Assembly: GCF_900091435.1 (NCBI RefSeq)
Contig: NZ_FMCS01000008.1
Location: forward strand, 124,001-188,000
DNA length: 64,000 bases
DNA from: Micromonospora chaiyaphumensis
GTDB taxonomy: Bacteria > Actinomycetota > Actinomycetes > Mycobacteriales > Micromonosporaceae
Direction of reading: 5' to 3'
A program made the position numbers and the translations under genes. The notes beneath the pieces are model-generated. The model made no database searches. It saw only the letters and a list, made by a program, of their open reading frames with translations, and was not told where the DNA came from. Positions 1 through 8,580 of this stretch are shown piece after piece; the stretch's first letter is position 1; each line of letters opens with the position of its first letter.

Positions 1-1821
1 CAGCTCGACCTGGCCCAGAAGACGAAGTTCGGCGACACCACCACCGACCGGATCGAGGCCCAGTTCCCCTACGAGGTGGGCGGCCAGGTCTGGAACGAGG
101 TGCTGGACGCCAAGGCGGCCAACCGGGTCACCGGCCCGGCCGACACCAAGGTCTCCTCGGACAGCATCTGGGTGAGCCTGCTGGTCAACCTCCTGCCCAT
201 CGCGCTGCTGGTGCTCTTGCTGCTGTTCTTCATGTCGCAGATGCAGGGCGGCGGCTCGCGGGTGCTCAACTTCGGCAAGTCCAAGGCGAAGATGATCACC
301 AAGGACACGCCGAAGACCACCTTCGCGGACGTGGCCGGGGCGGACGAGGCCGTCGAGGAACTGCACGAGATCAAGGACTTCCTGCAGAACCCGGCGAAGT
401 ACCAGGCCCTGGGTGCCAAGATCCCGAAGGGCGTGCTGCTCTTCGGCCCGCCCGGCACCGGTAAGACCCTGCTCGCCCGCGCGGTGGCCGGCGAGGCCGG
501 TGTGCCGTTCTACTCGATCTCCGGCTCGGACTTCGTGGAGATGTTCGTCGGTGTCGGCGCCAGCCGGGTCCGCGACCTCTTCGAGCAGGCCAAGTCGAAC
601 GCGCCGGCGATCGTCTTCGTCGACGAGATCGACGCGGTCGGCCGGCACCGCGGCGCCGGCATGGGCGGCGGTCACGACGAGCGGGAGCAGACCCTCAACC
701 AGCTGCTCGTCGAGATGGACGGCTTCGACACCAAGGGCGGCGTCATCCTGATCGCCGCCACCAACCGGCCGGACATCCTCGACCCGGCGCTGCTGCGCCC
801 GGGCCGCTTCGACCGGCAGATCCCGGTCGACGCCCCCGACATGGAGGGCCGCAAGGCCATCCTGCGGGTGCACGCCAAGGGCAAGCCGTTCACGCCCGAC
901 GTCGACCTCGACTCGGTCGCCCGGCGCACCCCCGGCTTCAGCGGCGCCGACCTGGCCAATGTGATCAACGAGTCCGCGCTGCTCACCGCCCGAAAGGACC
1001 AGCGGGCGATCACCAACGACTCCCTGGAGGAGTCGATCGACCGGGTGATCGCCGGTCCGCAGCGCCGGACCCGGGTGATGAGCGACCAGGAGAAGAAGAT
1101 CACCGCGTACCACGAGGGTGGGCATGCGCTGGTCGCCTGGGCGCTGCCGCACGCCGCGCCGGTGCACAAGGTGACCATCCTGTCCCGGGGCCGGTCGCTG
1201 GGCCACACGCTGGTCCTGCCGACCGAGGACAAGTACACCCAGACCCGGGCCGAGATGATCGACACCCTGGCGTACGCGCTGGGTGGCCGGGCCGCCGAGG
1301 AGCTCGTCTTCCACGAGCCCACCACCGGCGCCGGCAACGACATCGAGAAGGCCACGCAGCTGGCCCGCGCGATGATCACGCAGTACGGCATGAGCTCCAA
1401 GCTCGGCGCGATCAAGTACGGCACCAGCGGCGACGAGCCGTTCCTCGGCCGCAACATGGGCCACGAGCGGGACTACTCGGACGCGGTGGCCGCCGAGATC
1501 GACGGCGAGATGCGGGCGCTGATCGAGCTGGCCCACGACGAGGCCTGGGAGATCCTGGTGGAATACCGGGACGTCCTGGACAACATCGTGCTCGAGCTCA
1601 TGGAGAAGGAGACCCTCTCCACGGCCGACATGGCCCGGATCTGCGCCCGGGTGGCGAAGCGCCCGCCGATGGCCCCCTACCACGGCTTCGGCAAGCGCCA
1701 GCCCTCCACCGAGCCGCCCGTGCTCACGCCCGCCGAGAAGGAGACCCTCAAGGCGCAGGCTCAGGCCGACGGCGCCTCGGTCGGCGGGTCGCCCTCGAAC
1801 AACTCGGACGGTACCCACTGA
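1..1821 (+). CDS. ftsH: ATP-dependent zinc metalloprotease FtsH (5' end outside window)
   Basis: Membrane-anchored AAA+ protease that degrades misassembled membrane proteins and some short-lived cytosolic ones. The frame is open from base 1, so the start and first transmembrane segment lie upstream; 606 residues are visible. Seen: a hydrophobic membrane helix (bases ~175-235), Walker A GPPGTGKT (445-468), Walker B VFVDEID, arginine-finger region [17 protein letters not shown], and the zinc site HEGGH at 1111-1125 followed by [11 protein letters not shown]. The C-terminal ~60 residues are hydrophilic and low in complexity, as usual for actinobacterial FtsH. The stop codon runs straight into the folE coding signal, which suggests cotranscription. 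Identification is secure. Confidence 0.98.
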   Translation, partial: QLDLAQKTKFGDTTTDRIEAQFPYEVGGQVWNEVLDAKAANRVTGPADTKVSSDSIWVSLLVNLLPIALLVLLLLFFMSQMQGGGSRVLNFGKSKAKMITKDTPKTTFADVAGADEAVEELHEIKDFLQNPAKYQALGAKIPKGVLLFGPPGTGKTLLARAVAGEAGVPFYSISGSDFVEMFVGVGASRVRDLFEQAKSNAPAIVFVDEIDAVGRHRGAGMGGGHDEREQTLNQLLVEMDGFDTKGGVILIAATNRPDILDPALLRPGRFDRQIPVDAPDMEGRKAILRVHAKGKPFTPDVDLDSVARRTPGFSGADLANVINESALLTARKDQRAITNDSLEESIDRVIAGPQRRTRVMSDQEKKITAYHEGGHALVAWALPHAAPVHKVTILSRGRSLGHTLVLPTEDKYTQTRAEMIDTLAYALGGRAAEELVFHEPTTGAGNDIEKATQLARAMITQYGMSSKLGAIKYGTSGDEPFLGRNMGHERDYSDAVAAEIDGEMRALIELAHDEAWEILVEYRDVLDNIVLELMEKETLSTADMARICARVAKRPPMAPYHGFGKRQPSTEPPVLTPAEKETLKAQAQADGASVGGSPSNNSDGTH

Positions 1822-2522
1822 CCACCGACCCGACGGCCAGCTCCCGCAAGCGGGAGCTGGCCGTCTCCGCGACCGAGCCCGACGGGGACGACGCGCTCGA
1901 CTACGTCGCCGCGCGCCTGATCAGCGGCAAGCTGACCGGGCGCCCGGTGGAGGAGAGCGTCGACCTGGCCCGCATCGAGAAGGCGGTCCGGGAGATCCTC
2001 GTGGCCGTCGGCGAGGACCCGGACCGGGACGGTCTCCAGCAGACGCCGGCCCGGGTCGCCCGCGCGTACGCGGAACTCTTCGCCGGCCTGCGGGTGGACC
2101 CGGCGCAGGTGCTCAGCACCACCTTCGAGGCCAACCACGAGGAGTTGGTGCTCGTCCGGGACATCGACGTGATGAGCCTCTGCGAGCACCACCTGCTCCC
2201 GTTCCGGGGCAGCGCCCACATCGGCTACATCCCCGGCCCGGACGGCCGGATCACCGGCCTGTCCAAGCTGGCCCGGCTGGTCGAGGTGTTCGCCCGGCGC
2301 CCGCAGGTGCAGGAGCGGCTCACCTCGCAGATCGCCGACCTGCTGATGACCAAGCTGGCGCCGCGCGGCGTCGTGGTGGTGCTCGAGTGCGAGCACATGT
2401 GCATGGCGATGCGCGGCATCCAGAAGTCCGGTGCCAAGACGATCACCTCGGCGGTCCGGGGCACCCTCCAGAACGACGCCAAGTCACGCGCCGAGGCGAT
2501 GGCACTGATCATCCCGCGCTGA
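1818..2522 (+). CDS. folE: GTP cyclohydrolase I FolE
   Basis: Converts GTP to 7,8-dihydroneopterin triphosphate, the entry step to folate. Seen: [32 protein letters not shown] (zinc ligands Cys and His), RLTSQIAD and [11 protein letters not shown]. The conventional start is GTG at 1947 (191 aa, about the normal family length). However, all 42 codons between 1821 and 1946 in this frame end in G or C, and the upstream peptide (ending [16 protein letters not shown]) looks coding. I therefore place the start at the CTG at 1818, which overlaps the ftsH stop (234 aa). No ATG, GTG or TTG occurs in frame between these points. Product certain; start uncertain. Confidence 0.93.
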   Translation: MTTDPTASSRKRELAVSATEPDGDDALDYVAARLISGKLTGRPVEESVDLARIEKAVREILVAVGEDPDRDGLQQTPARVARAYAELFAGLRVDPAQVLSTTFEANHEELVLVRDIDVMSLCEHHLLPFRGSAHIGYIPGPDGRITGLSKLARLVEVFARRPQVQERLTSQIADLLMTKLAPRGVVVVLECEHMCMAMRGIQKSGAKTITSAVRGTLQNDAKSRAEAMALIIPR

Positions 2523-2530
2523 CCGCACCG

Positions 2531-2564
2531 ACAGCGGGCCCTTCCCACGGGAGGGGCCCGCTGT
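2531..2564. terminator. Hairpin between convergent genes
   Basis: Perfect 11-bp inverted repeat ACAGCGGGCCC / GGGCCCGCTGT (2531-2541 and 2554-2564); the stem can extend inward through CTTCCC/GGGAG. It lies between the folE stop and the stop of the convergent minus-strand gene, so it can serve both directions. There is no long T-tract, which is normal in high-GC actinobacteria. Confidence 0.8.
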
Positions 2565-2575
2565 CGTGTCCGGAC

Positions 2576-3277
2576 TCAGCCGGCCAGCATGGCCAGCAGC
2601 AGGCCGGCCGTGGCCAGCACCGCCGGGACCAGGCAGACCAGCGCACCGAAGCGGGGCGTCCGGTCCACGCGGTCGGTCGGTCGGGGCCGGAACAGCCGCC
2701 CCACCGCGAGCCACCCCAGCATGAACGCGACCGCCGGCAGCGGCAGCCCCACCACGAGCGCGAGCAGCGTCACCGCGCCGGTGCCCGTGACCAGGAAGAT
2801 CGCGAGCTGGACCAGCGGGACCAGCAACGCCAGCGGCCCGTAGACCAGCAGGTTGCGGGGATACGCCGGCCAGCGCGCCAACCGGGGCAGGCCGCGCGCG
2901 GCGAGACTGTCGTCCGCCGCGTCCGCCCAGCCCCGGGCGGTGCGCAGCGCGGCCAGCACGGCCGCCGGCCCGGCCGCCATCGACCGGGCCGCCTCGGACA
3001 CCTCCGGCGGCGTCGGCAGCAGCGAGATCGCCGGGACGCCCAGCTCCCGCAGCCGCGACTGCTGCGGGGCGAGGCGCTCGCGGACCGCGGTCAGCTCCTC
3101 CCGGGCGGCCGCCACCGACCGGGCCTGCTCACTGGCGGCGGTCGCCGCGGCCCGGCGTACGCCGTCGAGCTGGCGGGCGGCGGCCACATAGTCCGCCCAG
3201 GCCGCCCCGGCCGGGTCCGGGTCGACCGTCGGGCCGCCGGACCGGGGCGCGGGCACCGCCGTGCCGGTCTCGCTCAC
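2576..3277 (-). CDS. Coiled-coil membrane protein, function unknown
   Basis: A 233-aa protein I do not recognise. Seen: an acidic/proline N-terminus (1-25), a helical, probably coiled-coil cytoplasmic region with Arg/Glu/Gln heptads (~residues 30-80, e.g. REELTAVRERLAPQQSRLRELG), then after ~residue 140 three or four hydrophobic segments (LLVYGPLALLVPLVQLAIFLV, LLALVVGLPLPAVAFMLGWLAV, ALVCLVPAVLATAGLLLAML). The GTG start at 3277 overlaps the TGA of the preceding mini-ORF (GTGA), so it sits at the end of a coupled chain that begins with the FtsK-like gene. AGGAGG lies 4 bases before the GTG. A partner role with the FtsK-like protein is inferred from operon position only. Confidence 0.75.
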   Translation of the reverse strand: MSETGTAVPAPRSGGPTVDPDPAGAAWADYVAAARQLDGVRRAAATAASEQARSVAAAREELTAVRERLAPQQSRLRELGVPAISLLPTPPEVSEAARSMAAGPAAVLAALRTARGWADAADDSLAARGLPRLARWPAYPRNLLVYGPLALLVPLVQLAIFLVTGTGAVTLLALVVGLPLPAVAFMLGWLAVGRLFRPRPTDRVDRTPRFGALVCLVPAVLATAGLLLAMLAG

Positions 3278-3513
3278 GGTGCCTCCTGGGTCCGCGACTG
3301 CGGGGCTCGCAAGACCGGCTCACTCCTCGCGCTCACGATGTCTCCTGGGTTCGCGACTGCGGGGCTCGCAAGACCGGCTCACTCCTCGCGCTCACGATGT
3401 CTCCTGGGTTCGCGACTGCGGGGCTCGCAAGACCGGCTCACTCCTCGCGCTCACGATGTCTCCTGGGTTCGCGACTGCGGGGCTCGCAAGACCGGCTCAC
3501 TCCTCGCGCTCAC
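3274..3513 (-). other. Chain of four translationally coupled 20-codon mini-ORFs
   Basis: Minus-strand ORFs at 3513-3451, 3454-3392, 3395-3333 and 3336-3274, each starting GTGAGC and ending TGA, each overlapping the next by the 4 bases GTGA. The FtsK-like gene stop (3512-3510) overlaps the first GTG, and the last stop (3276-3274) overlaps the GTG of the 233-aa gene at 3277. Each encodes VSARSEPVLRAPQSRTQE plus TS (AP in the last copy). Every unit has its own AGGAG ribosome site. They could pass ribosomes down the operon, or they could be inert spacer DNA that tolerates coupling; nothing shows that the peptides are functional. The layout resembles mycobacterial MIRU elements. Confidence 0.6.
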
Positions 3514-3517
3514 GATG
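3284..3517. repeat. Four tandem copies of a 59-bp repeat carrying coupled mini-ORFs
   Basis: Copies start at 3284, 3343, 3402 and 3461 (the last lacks 2 bases) with an exact 59-bp period. The first copy, next to the downstream gene, has a few substitutions; the others are essentially identical. There are no spacers, so it is not a CRISPR array. On the minus strand each unit contains an AGGAG five bases before a GTG and ends with TCGTGA, in which the stop and the next start overlap. Because 59 is not a multiple of 3, each copy shifts frame and so encodes a separate 20-codon ORF rather than a longer repeat protein. Confidence 0.95.
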
Positions 3518-6020
3518 ATCCCTCCCCGAACGGCACCAGGACCGTGCCCTGCTCGCCGGGGCCGTCCCAGAGCACCGCGCGGCCCGGCCGTGGCCGCCAG
3601 AGCACCGGGCGGTCGAAGAGCTGCTCCAGCCGGGCGCCGGGCACGTCGGTGACCACCACGGCGGTGAGCTTGTCCACCTCGCCCTCGGGACCGAGCAGCC
3701 CGGCCAGCGGGGCCACCGTGCGCCACCAGCCGAGCAGGTGCCGGCCGGCCGGTGGGCCCTCCAGCAGCAGCGCCCGCAGCAGGTCGGGCGGCAGTTCGTT
3801 CGCGTCCGGCACGTCCAGGCCGAACACCACGAGGTAACCCGGCTCGTCCGAGGCCATCGCCGCCCGCAGCCCGGTCACGTCGACGATCTCCACCCGGTGC
3901 CGCCCGGCCAGCTCGGCGGCCAGCACGCCGGCCGGCTCGGCCGACCCGTTGGCCAGCGGCGCCAGCACGAACCGCGTCGCGCCGGGGTGCGCCGCCGCCG
4001 CGCTGCGGACCGCCGTGCCCAGCAGCCGCTCGGCCTCCTCGTCGCGGCCCAGCACGGCCAGGTTCCGGCCGGCGGCCGGCCCGAGCGGCACGGCCACCGT
4101 GGAGCGCCGGACGTCCACCGCCCGGCCGAGCAGGGCGGCGGGCGCGTGCGCCCGCCCGGCCAGCGCGGCCCGGTGCCGCGGGTCGTTGGCGAGCAGCGGG
4201 CGGGCGAACCCGGCGAAGACCACCGGCGGGGCGGTCCCCTCGGGCCGGGCCGACCAGAGCCGGTGCCGCAGGTCGGCGAGGACGGCCGGGTCGTCGTGCG
4301 GGTCGGGGAACCGGATCATCCGTTCGTGGCCCCGGGTCGCGCCGCGCGGGCCGCCCAGCCCACCGGCGGTGTTCACCACGGCGCTGCCCACCGGCAGGCC
4401 GGCCGCCGCGTCGTTGGTCGGCTCCAGCACGGCCGAACCGCCCGGCAGCGCCACCCGCACCGGGAACTGGCCGAGCAGCGGGTCCCGCGGGCCACCGATG
4501 CCGAGGTCGCCCTCGCCGGCCAGGACCAGGTGGATCCCGTACGACCGGGCGGCGCGGGCCAGCCCGTCGAGCCGGGTCAGCAGGTCGGCGGCGAGCCGGT
4601 CCCGCTCGCGCAGCAGCAGCGGGAAGTTGTCGATCACGCAGACGATCCGGGGCAGCGACTGGTGCTGGCGCAGCTCGGCGTAACGCTGCCCGCCGGCCCG
4701 CCGGGCCGCCTCCTCCCGGCGGCGCAGCTCGGCCTCCAGCTCGCCGAGCAGGTCCGCCACGTACTCGCGGTCGGCGGCCATCCCGGCGGCCCGGACCTGC
4801 GGCACCCACGACCGGTCCCGCTCGGTCTGGAGGAACTCCACGAAGGACTCGCCGTCGTCGACGTCGGCCAGGTAGAGGACCAGCTCGTCGGGGCCGTAGC
4901 GGGCGGCCAGGCCGAAGAGCGCGTCGGTGAGGAACGCCGAGCGCCCGGCCTGGGAGCGGCCGCTGACCAGCCAGTGCGGGGTCAGCTCGGTGAAGCCCAG
5001 GCTGACCGGCCGCCCCGCGGCGTCACCGACCGTCGTGGTGAGCCCGTCGACCGAACCCTCCGCCCACAGGTCGCCGGGCAGCAGGTCGGTGAGGGCCAGG
5101 CGGGAGCCGTCCTCGATCTGCCGGACCAGCCGCCGGCACACACCGGTGACCAGCTCGCCGGGCGGATCCTCGTCAAGGAAGACCGGCGAGTTCAGCCCGC
5201 CCGGCGACTCCGCCGCAGGGCTGCTGAAACCGGCGCCGGGCGGGTCACCGACCAGCGCGTACGCGGTGCGCACCGCGAGCGGGGTGGCCTGCGGCAGCGG
5301 CGTACCGGCGGGCCAACCGGCCACCACCAGGTGCAGCCCGGCCCGCGGACCCCGGTCGGCCAGTTCGGCGAGCCGGTCGAGATCGGACGGTGCGACCCCG
5401 TCGGGCAGGGCGGCCACCACCACCAGCAGCGTGCGGTCGTGCCCGCGCTGGCGGGCCGTGCCGGCGGCCACCCACTGCTCGGCCTCGGCCAGCACCGCCC
5501 GGAGCCCGGCCAGGTCGGTGGCGGGCGGCGGCAGCAGGCCCGCGTCGGCCAGCGCCGCGTATCCGGCGAAGGTGGCACCCGAGCCGCCGTCGACCGCGCG
5601 GGCCAGCAGGGCGCCGGCCGGACTGGCCGCGAACAGCCGCAGCAGCAGGGCCCGGAGCAGCCCGGCCACCCTCGGATCGCCGGCGTCGGCGTCGACGCTC
5701 AGATGTCCACTGCCGAGCAGCGGCACGAGGGTGGGGAACCGGGCGTCGTCCAGCGGTGCGGCGACACCGACCCGCACGAAGGCGGGCGGACCGTCTCCCG
5801 GCGCGGTCGTCGGGGTCAGCGTCTCCAGCGGCTCGCCGGCCCAGCCCGGCGCGGCGACCGCCGCCGCGGCACGGAGCCGCTCGGCCAGCTCGTACTGCCG
5901 GTGGTGATCGGCGGGAGCGGGCCGGATCTCGTCGAGGATCCCGGCCGCCGCGGTCGCGGTGGCCTCGGCCCTGCGGTGCAGCGCGGCGGCCCGGCCGGCG
6001 CGCGCCTTCGGACTCGCCAC
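3510..6020 (-). CDS. FtsK/SpoIIIE-like protein with degenerate ATPase motifs
   Basis: An 836-aa protein with the fold pattern of FtsK/EccC-type ATPases. The N-terminal ~330 residues are mainly helical (first ~70) plus an alpha/beta region. The ATPase-like module has GRSQAGRS at residues 354-361, where Walker A lysine is Arg360, and VIDNF at 462-466, where the Walker B glutamate is Asn465. A second module after ~residue 590 (LGPAAGRNLAVLGRDEEAERLL) has no P-loop at all. YGIHLVLAGEG resembles the GIHLVLATQ strand of FtsK proteins. Catalysis is therefore doubtful; it may be a scaffold. Start ATG at 6020. Its stop overlaps the first mini-ORF of the repeat chain. Confidence 0.75.
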   Translation of the reverse strand: MASPKARAGRAAALHRRAEATATAAAGILDEIRPAPADHHRQYELAERLRAAAAVAAPGWAGEPLETLTPTTAPGDGPPAFVRVGVAAPLDDARFPTLVPLLGSGHLSVDADAGDPRVAGLLRALLLRLFAASPAGALLARAVDGGSGATFAGYAALADAGLLPPPATDLAGLRAVLAEAEQWVAAGTARQRGHDRTLLVVVAALPDGVAPSDLDRLAELADRGPRAGLHLVVAGWPAGTPLPQATPLAVRTAYALVGDPPGAGFSSPAAESPGGLNSPVFLDEDPPGELVTGVCRRLVRQIEDGSRLALTDLLPGDLWAEGSVDGLTTTVGDAAGRPVSLGFTELTPHWLVSGRSQAGRSAFLTDALFGLAARYGPDELVLYLADVDDGESFVEFLQTERDRSWVPQVRAAGMAADREYVADLLGELEAELRRREEAARRAGGQRYAELRQHQSLPRIVCVIDNFPLLLRERDRLAADLLTRLDGLARAARSYGIHLVLAGEGDLGIGGPRDPLLGQFPVRVALPGGSAVLEPTNDAAAGLPVGSAVVNTAGGLGGPRGATRGHERMIRFPDPHDDPAVLADLRHRLWSARPEGTAPPVVFAGFARPLLANDPRHRAALAGRAHAPAALLGRAVDVRRSTVAVPLGPAAGRNLAVLGRDEEAERLLGTAVRSAAAAHPGATRFVLAPLANGSAEPAGVLAAELAGRHRVEIVDVTGLRAAMASDEPGYLVVFGLDVPDANELPPDLLRALLLEGPPAGRHLLGWWRTVAPLAGLLGPEGEVDKLTAVVVTDVPGARLEQLFDRPVLWRPRPGRAVLWDGPGEQGTVLVPFGEGSS

Positions 6021-6230
6021 CGTCCACCTCTCTTCCCGAGGCCGACACTCCTCCCCGGCTGTGACGGTATCCCAGCCGGGGGCCGTCCTCCGGGATGTCG
6101 GTCGGCGCGGTGCCCGGCTCCGCGGTGAGCAGGCTCACGCGCCGGCCCGGGTCGGCGGTTCGCCACGATCCGCCAGTTCTGAGGCATTGGGTACGCGGCG
6201 TGCAGCCGATAGCCTCAGGAGGTGGAATCA

Positions 6231-6785
6231 GTGCAGCCCCCCGCCGGTTCCCAGGTCTCCCGCGTACCGGCGCAGCGGACCCCGCCCGAGCAGTTGGCGC
6301 CGCCCGCGCCCGCTCCGGCGCCGGTACGCCCGAAGCGGCGGCTGCGGACCGTGCTCGCCGTGGTCGCCGGGGTGCTGGCGCTGGTCTGCATCGGCGGCGG
6401 CATCGTCGGGTTCGTGCTGTACGACCGAGCCACCGCGCCCGATCGCAGCAGCCCCGAGGTCACGGTGGCCAACTACATCCAAGCCTTCTTCGACGATCGC
6501 AATGACACCAAGGCGAATGAGTTCGCCTGCGAAAACGGCGCTGACCTGGGGGACTTGAAGCTTCTCCGCGACGACCTCGTGGCCCGAGAAGGGCGCTTCG
6601 GGACAAAGATCTCCGTAGGGTGGGAGGCGCTCACTGTGCAGCAGCAGGGGGAGCGCGCCGACGTCCGGGCCGATCTGGTCATCTCGGCCTTCGTGGACGG
6701 GATCTCGCAGAGCGACCGGCAGAGCTGGCGCTTCGAAGCGGAGCACCGGGACGGATGGCGCCTCTGCACGGCCAAGCGTTCCTGA
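6231..6785 (+). CDS. Single-pass membrane protein with NTF2-like outer domain (predicted)
   Basis: Function unknown. Seen: a proline-rich cytoplasmic N-terminus (~45 aa), RPKRRLR positive stretch, one membrane helix (TVLAVVAGVLALVCIGGGIVGFVLY), then ~120 residues starting SSPEVTVANYIQAFFDDRND that resemble NTF2/DUF4878-type extracytoplasmic domains. The start is GTG at 6231, because AGGAGG at 6217-6222 is 8 bases upstream; the in-frame GTG at 6222 overlaps that ribosome site. Several codons in the C-terminal half end in A or T, so this gene is slightly less GC-biased than its neighbours. It is the only plus-strand gene between the FtsK-like gene and the VirB-like operon. Confidence 0.7.
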   Translation: MQPPAGSQVSRVPAQRTPPEQLAPPAPAPAPVRPKRRLRTVLAVVAGVLALVCIGGGIVGFVLYDRATAPDRSSPEVTVANYIQAFFDDRNDTKANEFACENGADLGDLKLLRDDLVAREGRFGTKISVGWEALTVQQQGERADVRADLVISAFVDGISQSDRQSWRFEAEHRDGWRLCTAKRS

Positions 6786-6791
6786 CCGATC

Positions 6792-7391
6792 TCACTCCAG
6801 CCACAGCAGGTGCACCGGCACCTCCAGGGTGGTGGGTGCCTGGCCGCGCCAGGCCCACCGGTACCACTCCAGCTCCGGGGCCACCCGGACGCAGATGTCC
6901 CCGTCCGCGCCCGAGTAGGTCTCGGTGACCGCGCGGAGGTCCCGCTGCTCCACCGAGCCGGTCACGTGCACCACGCGCCGACCGGCCACCGCGTCGGCCT
7001 CGAAGACCGGTGTGGGCGGACGCCGGGTGGGCGCGTCGAGCGAGACCAGCCGGAGGCCCGGCTCGGTCGGCGCCGCCGACGGCCGCCGCTCGCCCACGGT
7101 CTCCACCCAGACCCGCTCCACCGGCACCAGCGGTGCGAAGACCTCCACCTGCTCGGACTCGGCGCGATACCACTCGTGTTCCGGGATGACCGGCACGTAG
7201 GTCCGGCTGCCCTGCACCACCCGCTCGTCGGCGCGCAGGTCACCGCGCCAGCCGAGGCCGGGCAGGCCGACGAGCACGCGGCGGCCACGCAGCTCGATCC
7301 GGCCGGTCGCCGGGACGATCTCGACCGGTCGGGGTGGCTGCGGAGCCCAGTCCGGCTGGTCCGCGAAGGGGTCGGGCAGCGGGTTGCTCAT
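6792..7391 (-). CDS. Conserved protein of the VirB-like operon, function unknown
   Basis: A 199-aa soluble protein with no signal peptide or membrane helix. It is beta-rich, with repeated patterns such as GRIELRGRRVLVGLPG and GRRVVHVTGSVEQRDLRAVTETY, and a repeated EWYR motif (EHEWYRAESEQ, ELEWYRWAWRG) suggesting two related halves. Start ATG 7391 (MSNPLPDPFADQPDW), 13 bases after the stop of the hydrolase gene. It is the last gene of the minus-strand operon from 15319, so it may be a cytosolic accessory factor or substrate of that apparatus; this is inference from position. Confidence 0.65.
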   Translation of the reverse strand: MSNPLPDPFADQPDWAPQPPRPVEIVPATGRIELRGRRVLVGLPGLGWRGDLRADERVVQGSRTYVPVIPEHEWYRAESEQVEVFAPLVPVERVWVETVGERRPSAAPTEPGLRLVSLDAPTRRPPTPVFEADAVAGRRVVHVTGSVEQRDLRAVTETYSGADGDICVRVAPELEWYRWAWRGQAPTTLEVPVHLLWLE

Positions 7392-7404
7392 GTTCCGGTG
7401 CGCC

Positions 7405-8580
7405 TCACGCCGTCCCGTCCACCGGGGCGCCCCGCTCCCGCATGAACGGCACGGGGTTGATCGCCCCCCGGCTGGAGCGGTCGCCCTCCACATGCACCTC
7501 GAAGTGCAGGTGCGGGCCGGAGGAGTTGCCGCTGCTCCCGGAGAGTCCGATCTGGTCGCCGGCCTCCACCATCTGCCCCGGCACGACCTGCGGCCGGTGG
7601 ATCATGTGGCAGTAGCGGGTGATGTAGCCGCCCGCGTGCAGGATGTCGACGAACCAGCCGCAGCCGCCCTTGCCCGGCCAGCCGTCCCGGTCGCAGTCGC
7701 GCTTTCCAGAGTGGTCGGGGTCGCAGCGGGCCACCAGTACCCGACCGGCGGACGCGGCGTGGATCGGCGTCTCCTTGTCGGCGGCGAGGTCGACCCCGTT
7801 GTGGCTGGGCCGCTCGGTGGTGCGGAAGCCCGAGACGACGCCACCGGGGAGCGGGGCGGTCCAGCCGGAGGCGGCGATCCGGGCCCCGGCGGCGGCGTCG
7901 CAGACCGCCTTGCCGTCGATCTCGACGGTCCGGGCCGCCCCGCCCGCGAGGGCGTCCACGATCCGGCCGGCCAGGTCCTCGTGCTTCGCGTAGGCGTCCG
8001 GGAAGGCGCTGACCTGCACCCGCTGCGCCACCACGGTGAGCGGCCGGTGCTGCCAGTCCCGCACCTTGACCAACTTCTCGTAGAACTTTCGGGCCGTGTA
8101 GGACGGGGTCATCCGCTGCTCCACGCTGCCCCACCCGGGCCGCTGCTGGAACAGGCCCAGCGAGTCGTGGTCGGCGCCGACGCCCTCGTGCGGCAGGGCC
8201 AGGGACGCCGGTACCTTCCGGTTCGCCAGGTTGCGCAGCGCGGACTCCTGCATGGCGGTGGCCAGCGCGATGACCCAACCGCGGGCGGGCACCTTCATGT
8301 CCTGGCCGACCTTGACGATGACGGCGGCGTTGCGAAGCTGGGCGTCGCCGTACTCCGTGAAGCGTGGCATGTCCCCGGTGAGGTCGACCTGGTAGGCCGG
8401 GTCGCAGTTCAGGCCGGCGAGCACGCCGTCCTTCTGGTCGCCGCCGAGCTCGGTGAGGAGGAAGGCGCCCGCACCCCCGACGCAGCAGAGCAGGGTGAGC
8501 ACCGTGGTGACCGCGGTGACCAGCACGCCGACCCGCAGCTTGCGGCGGATCGGCGCGGTGACACCGGCCACGGCGCTCAC
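7405..8580 (-). CDS. Two-domain cell-wall hydrolase (lytic transglycosylase-like + M23 peptidase)
   Basis: A 391-aa membrane-anchored enzyme expected to open peptidoglycan. Seen: one membrane helix (residues ~18-42), a lysozyme/SLT-like domain (~85-205) with AMQESALRNL (Glu112 the likely acid) and SLGLFQQRPGWG, and a C-terminal LytM/M23 domain (~240-380) with zinc ligands His260 and Asp264 (HNGVD) and HLHFEVH (His357, His359). Start GTG 8580 overlaps the stop of the preceding gene (GTGA); SAVAGVTAPIRRKL then precedes the helix. This domain pair is what VirB1/Orf14-type hydrolases of Gram-positive conjugation systems use to let the machine cross the wall. Confidence 0.9.
   Translation of the reverse strand: MSAVAGVTAPIRRKLRVGVLVTAVTTVLTLLCCVGGAGAFLLTELGGDQKDGVLAGLNCDPAYQVDLTGDMPRFTEYGDAQLRNAAVIVKVGQDMKVPARGWVIALATAMQESALRNLANRKVPASLALPHEGVGADHDSLGLFQQRPGWGSVEQRMTPSYTARKFYEKLVKVRDWQHRPLTVVAQRVQVSAFPDAYAKHEDLAGRIVDALAGGAARTVEIDGKAVCDAAAGARIAASGWTAPLPGGVVSGFRTTERPSHNGVDLAADKETPIHAASAGRVLVARCDPDHSGKRDCDRDGWPGKGGCGWFVDILHAGGYITRYCHMIHRPQVVPGQMVEAGDQIGLSGSSGNSSGPHLHFEVHVEGDRSSRGAINPVPFMRERGAPVDGTA

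Noticed and set aside
3284-3517. CRISPR array
   Set aside because: Repeats are directly adjacent with no spacers, and each carries an ORF coupled to neighbours; no cas genes.
3738-6128. Long open frame on the plus strand opposite the FtsK-like gene
   Set aside because: Arg/Gly/Gln/Pro-rich translation, mirror of a GC3-biased gene; no family motif and no ribosome site. A high-GC shadow.
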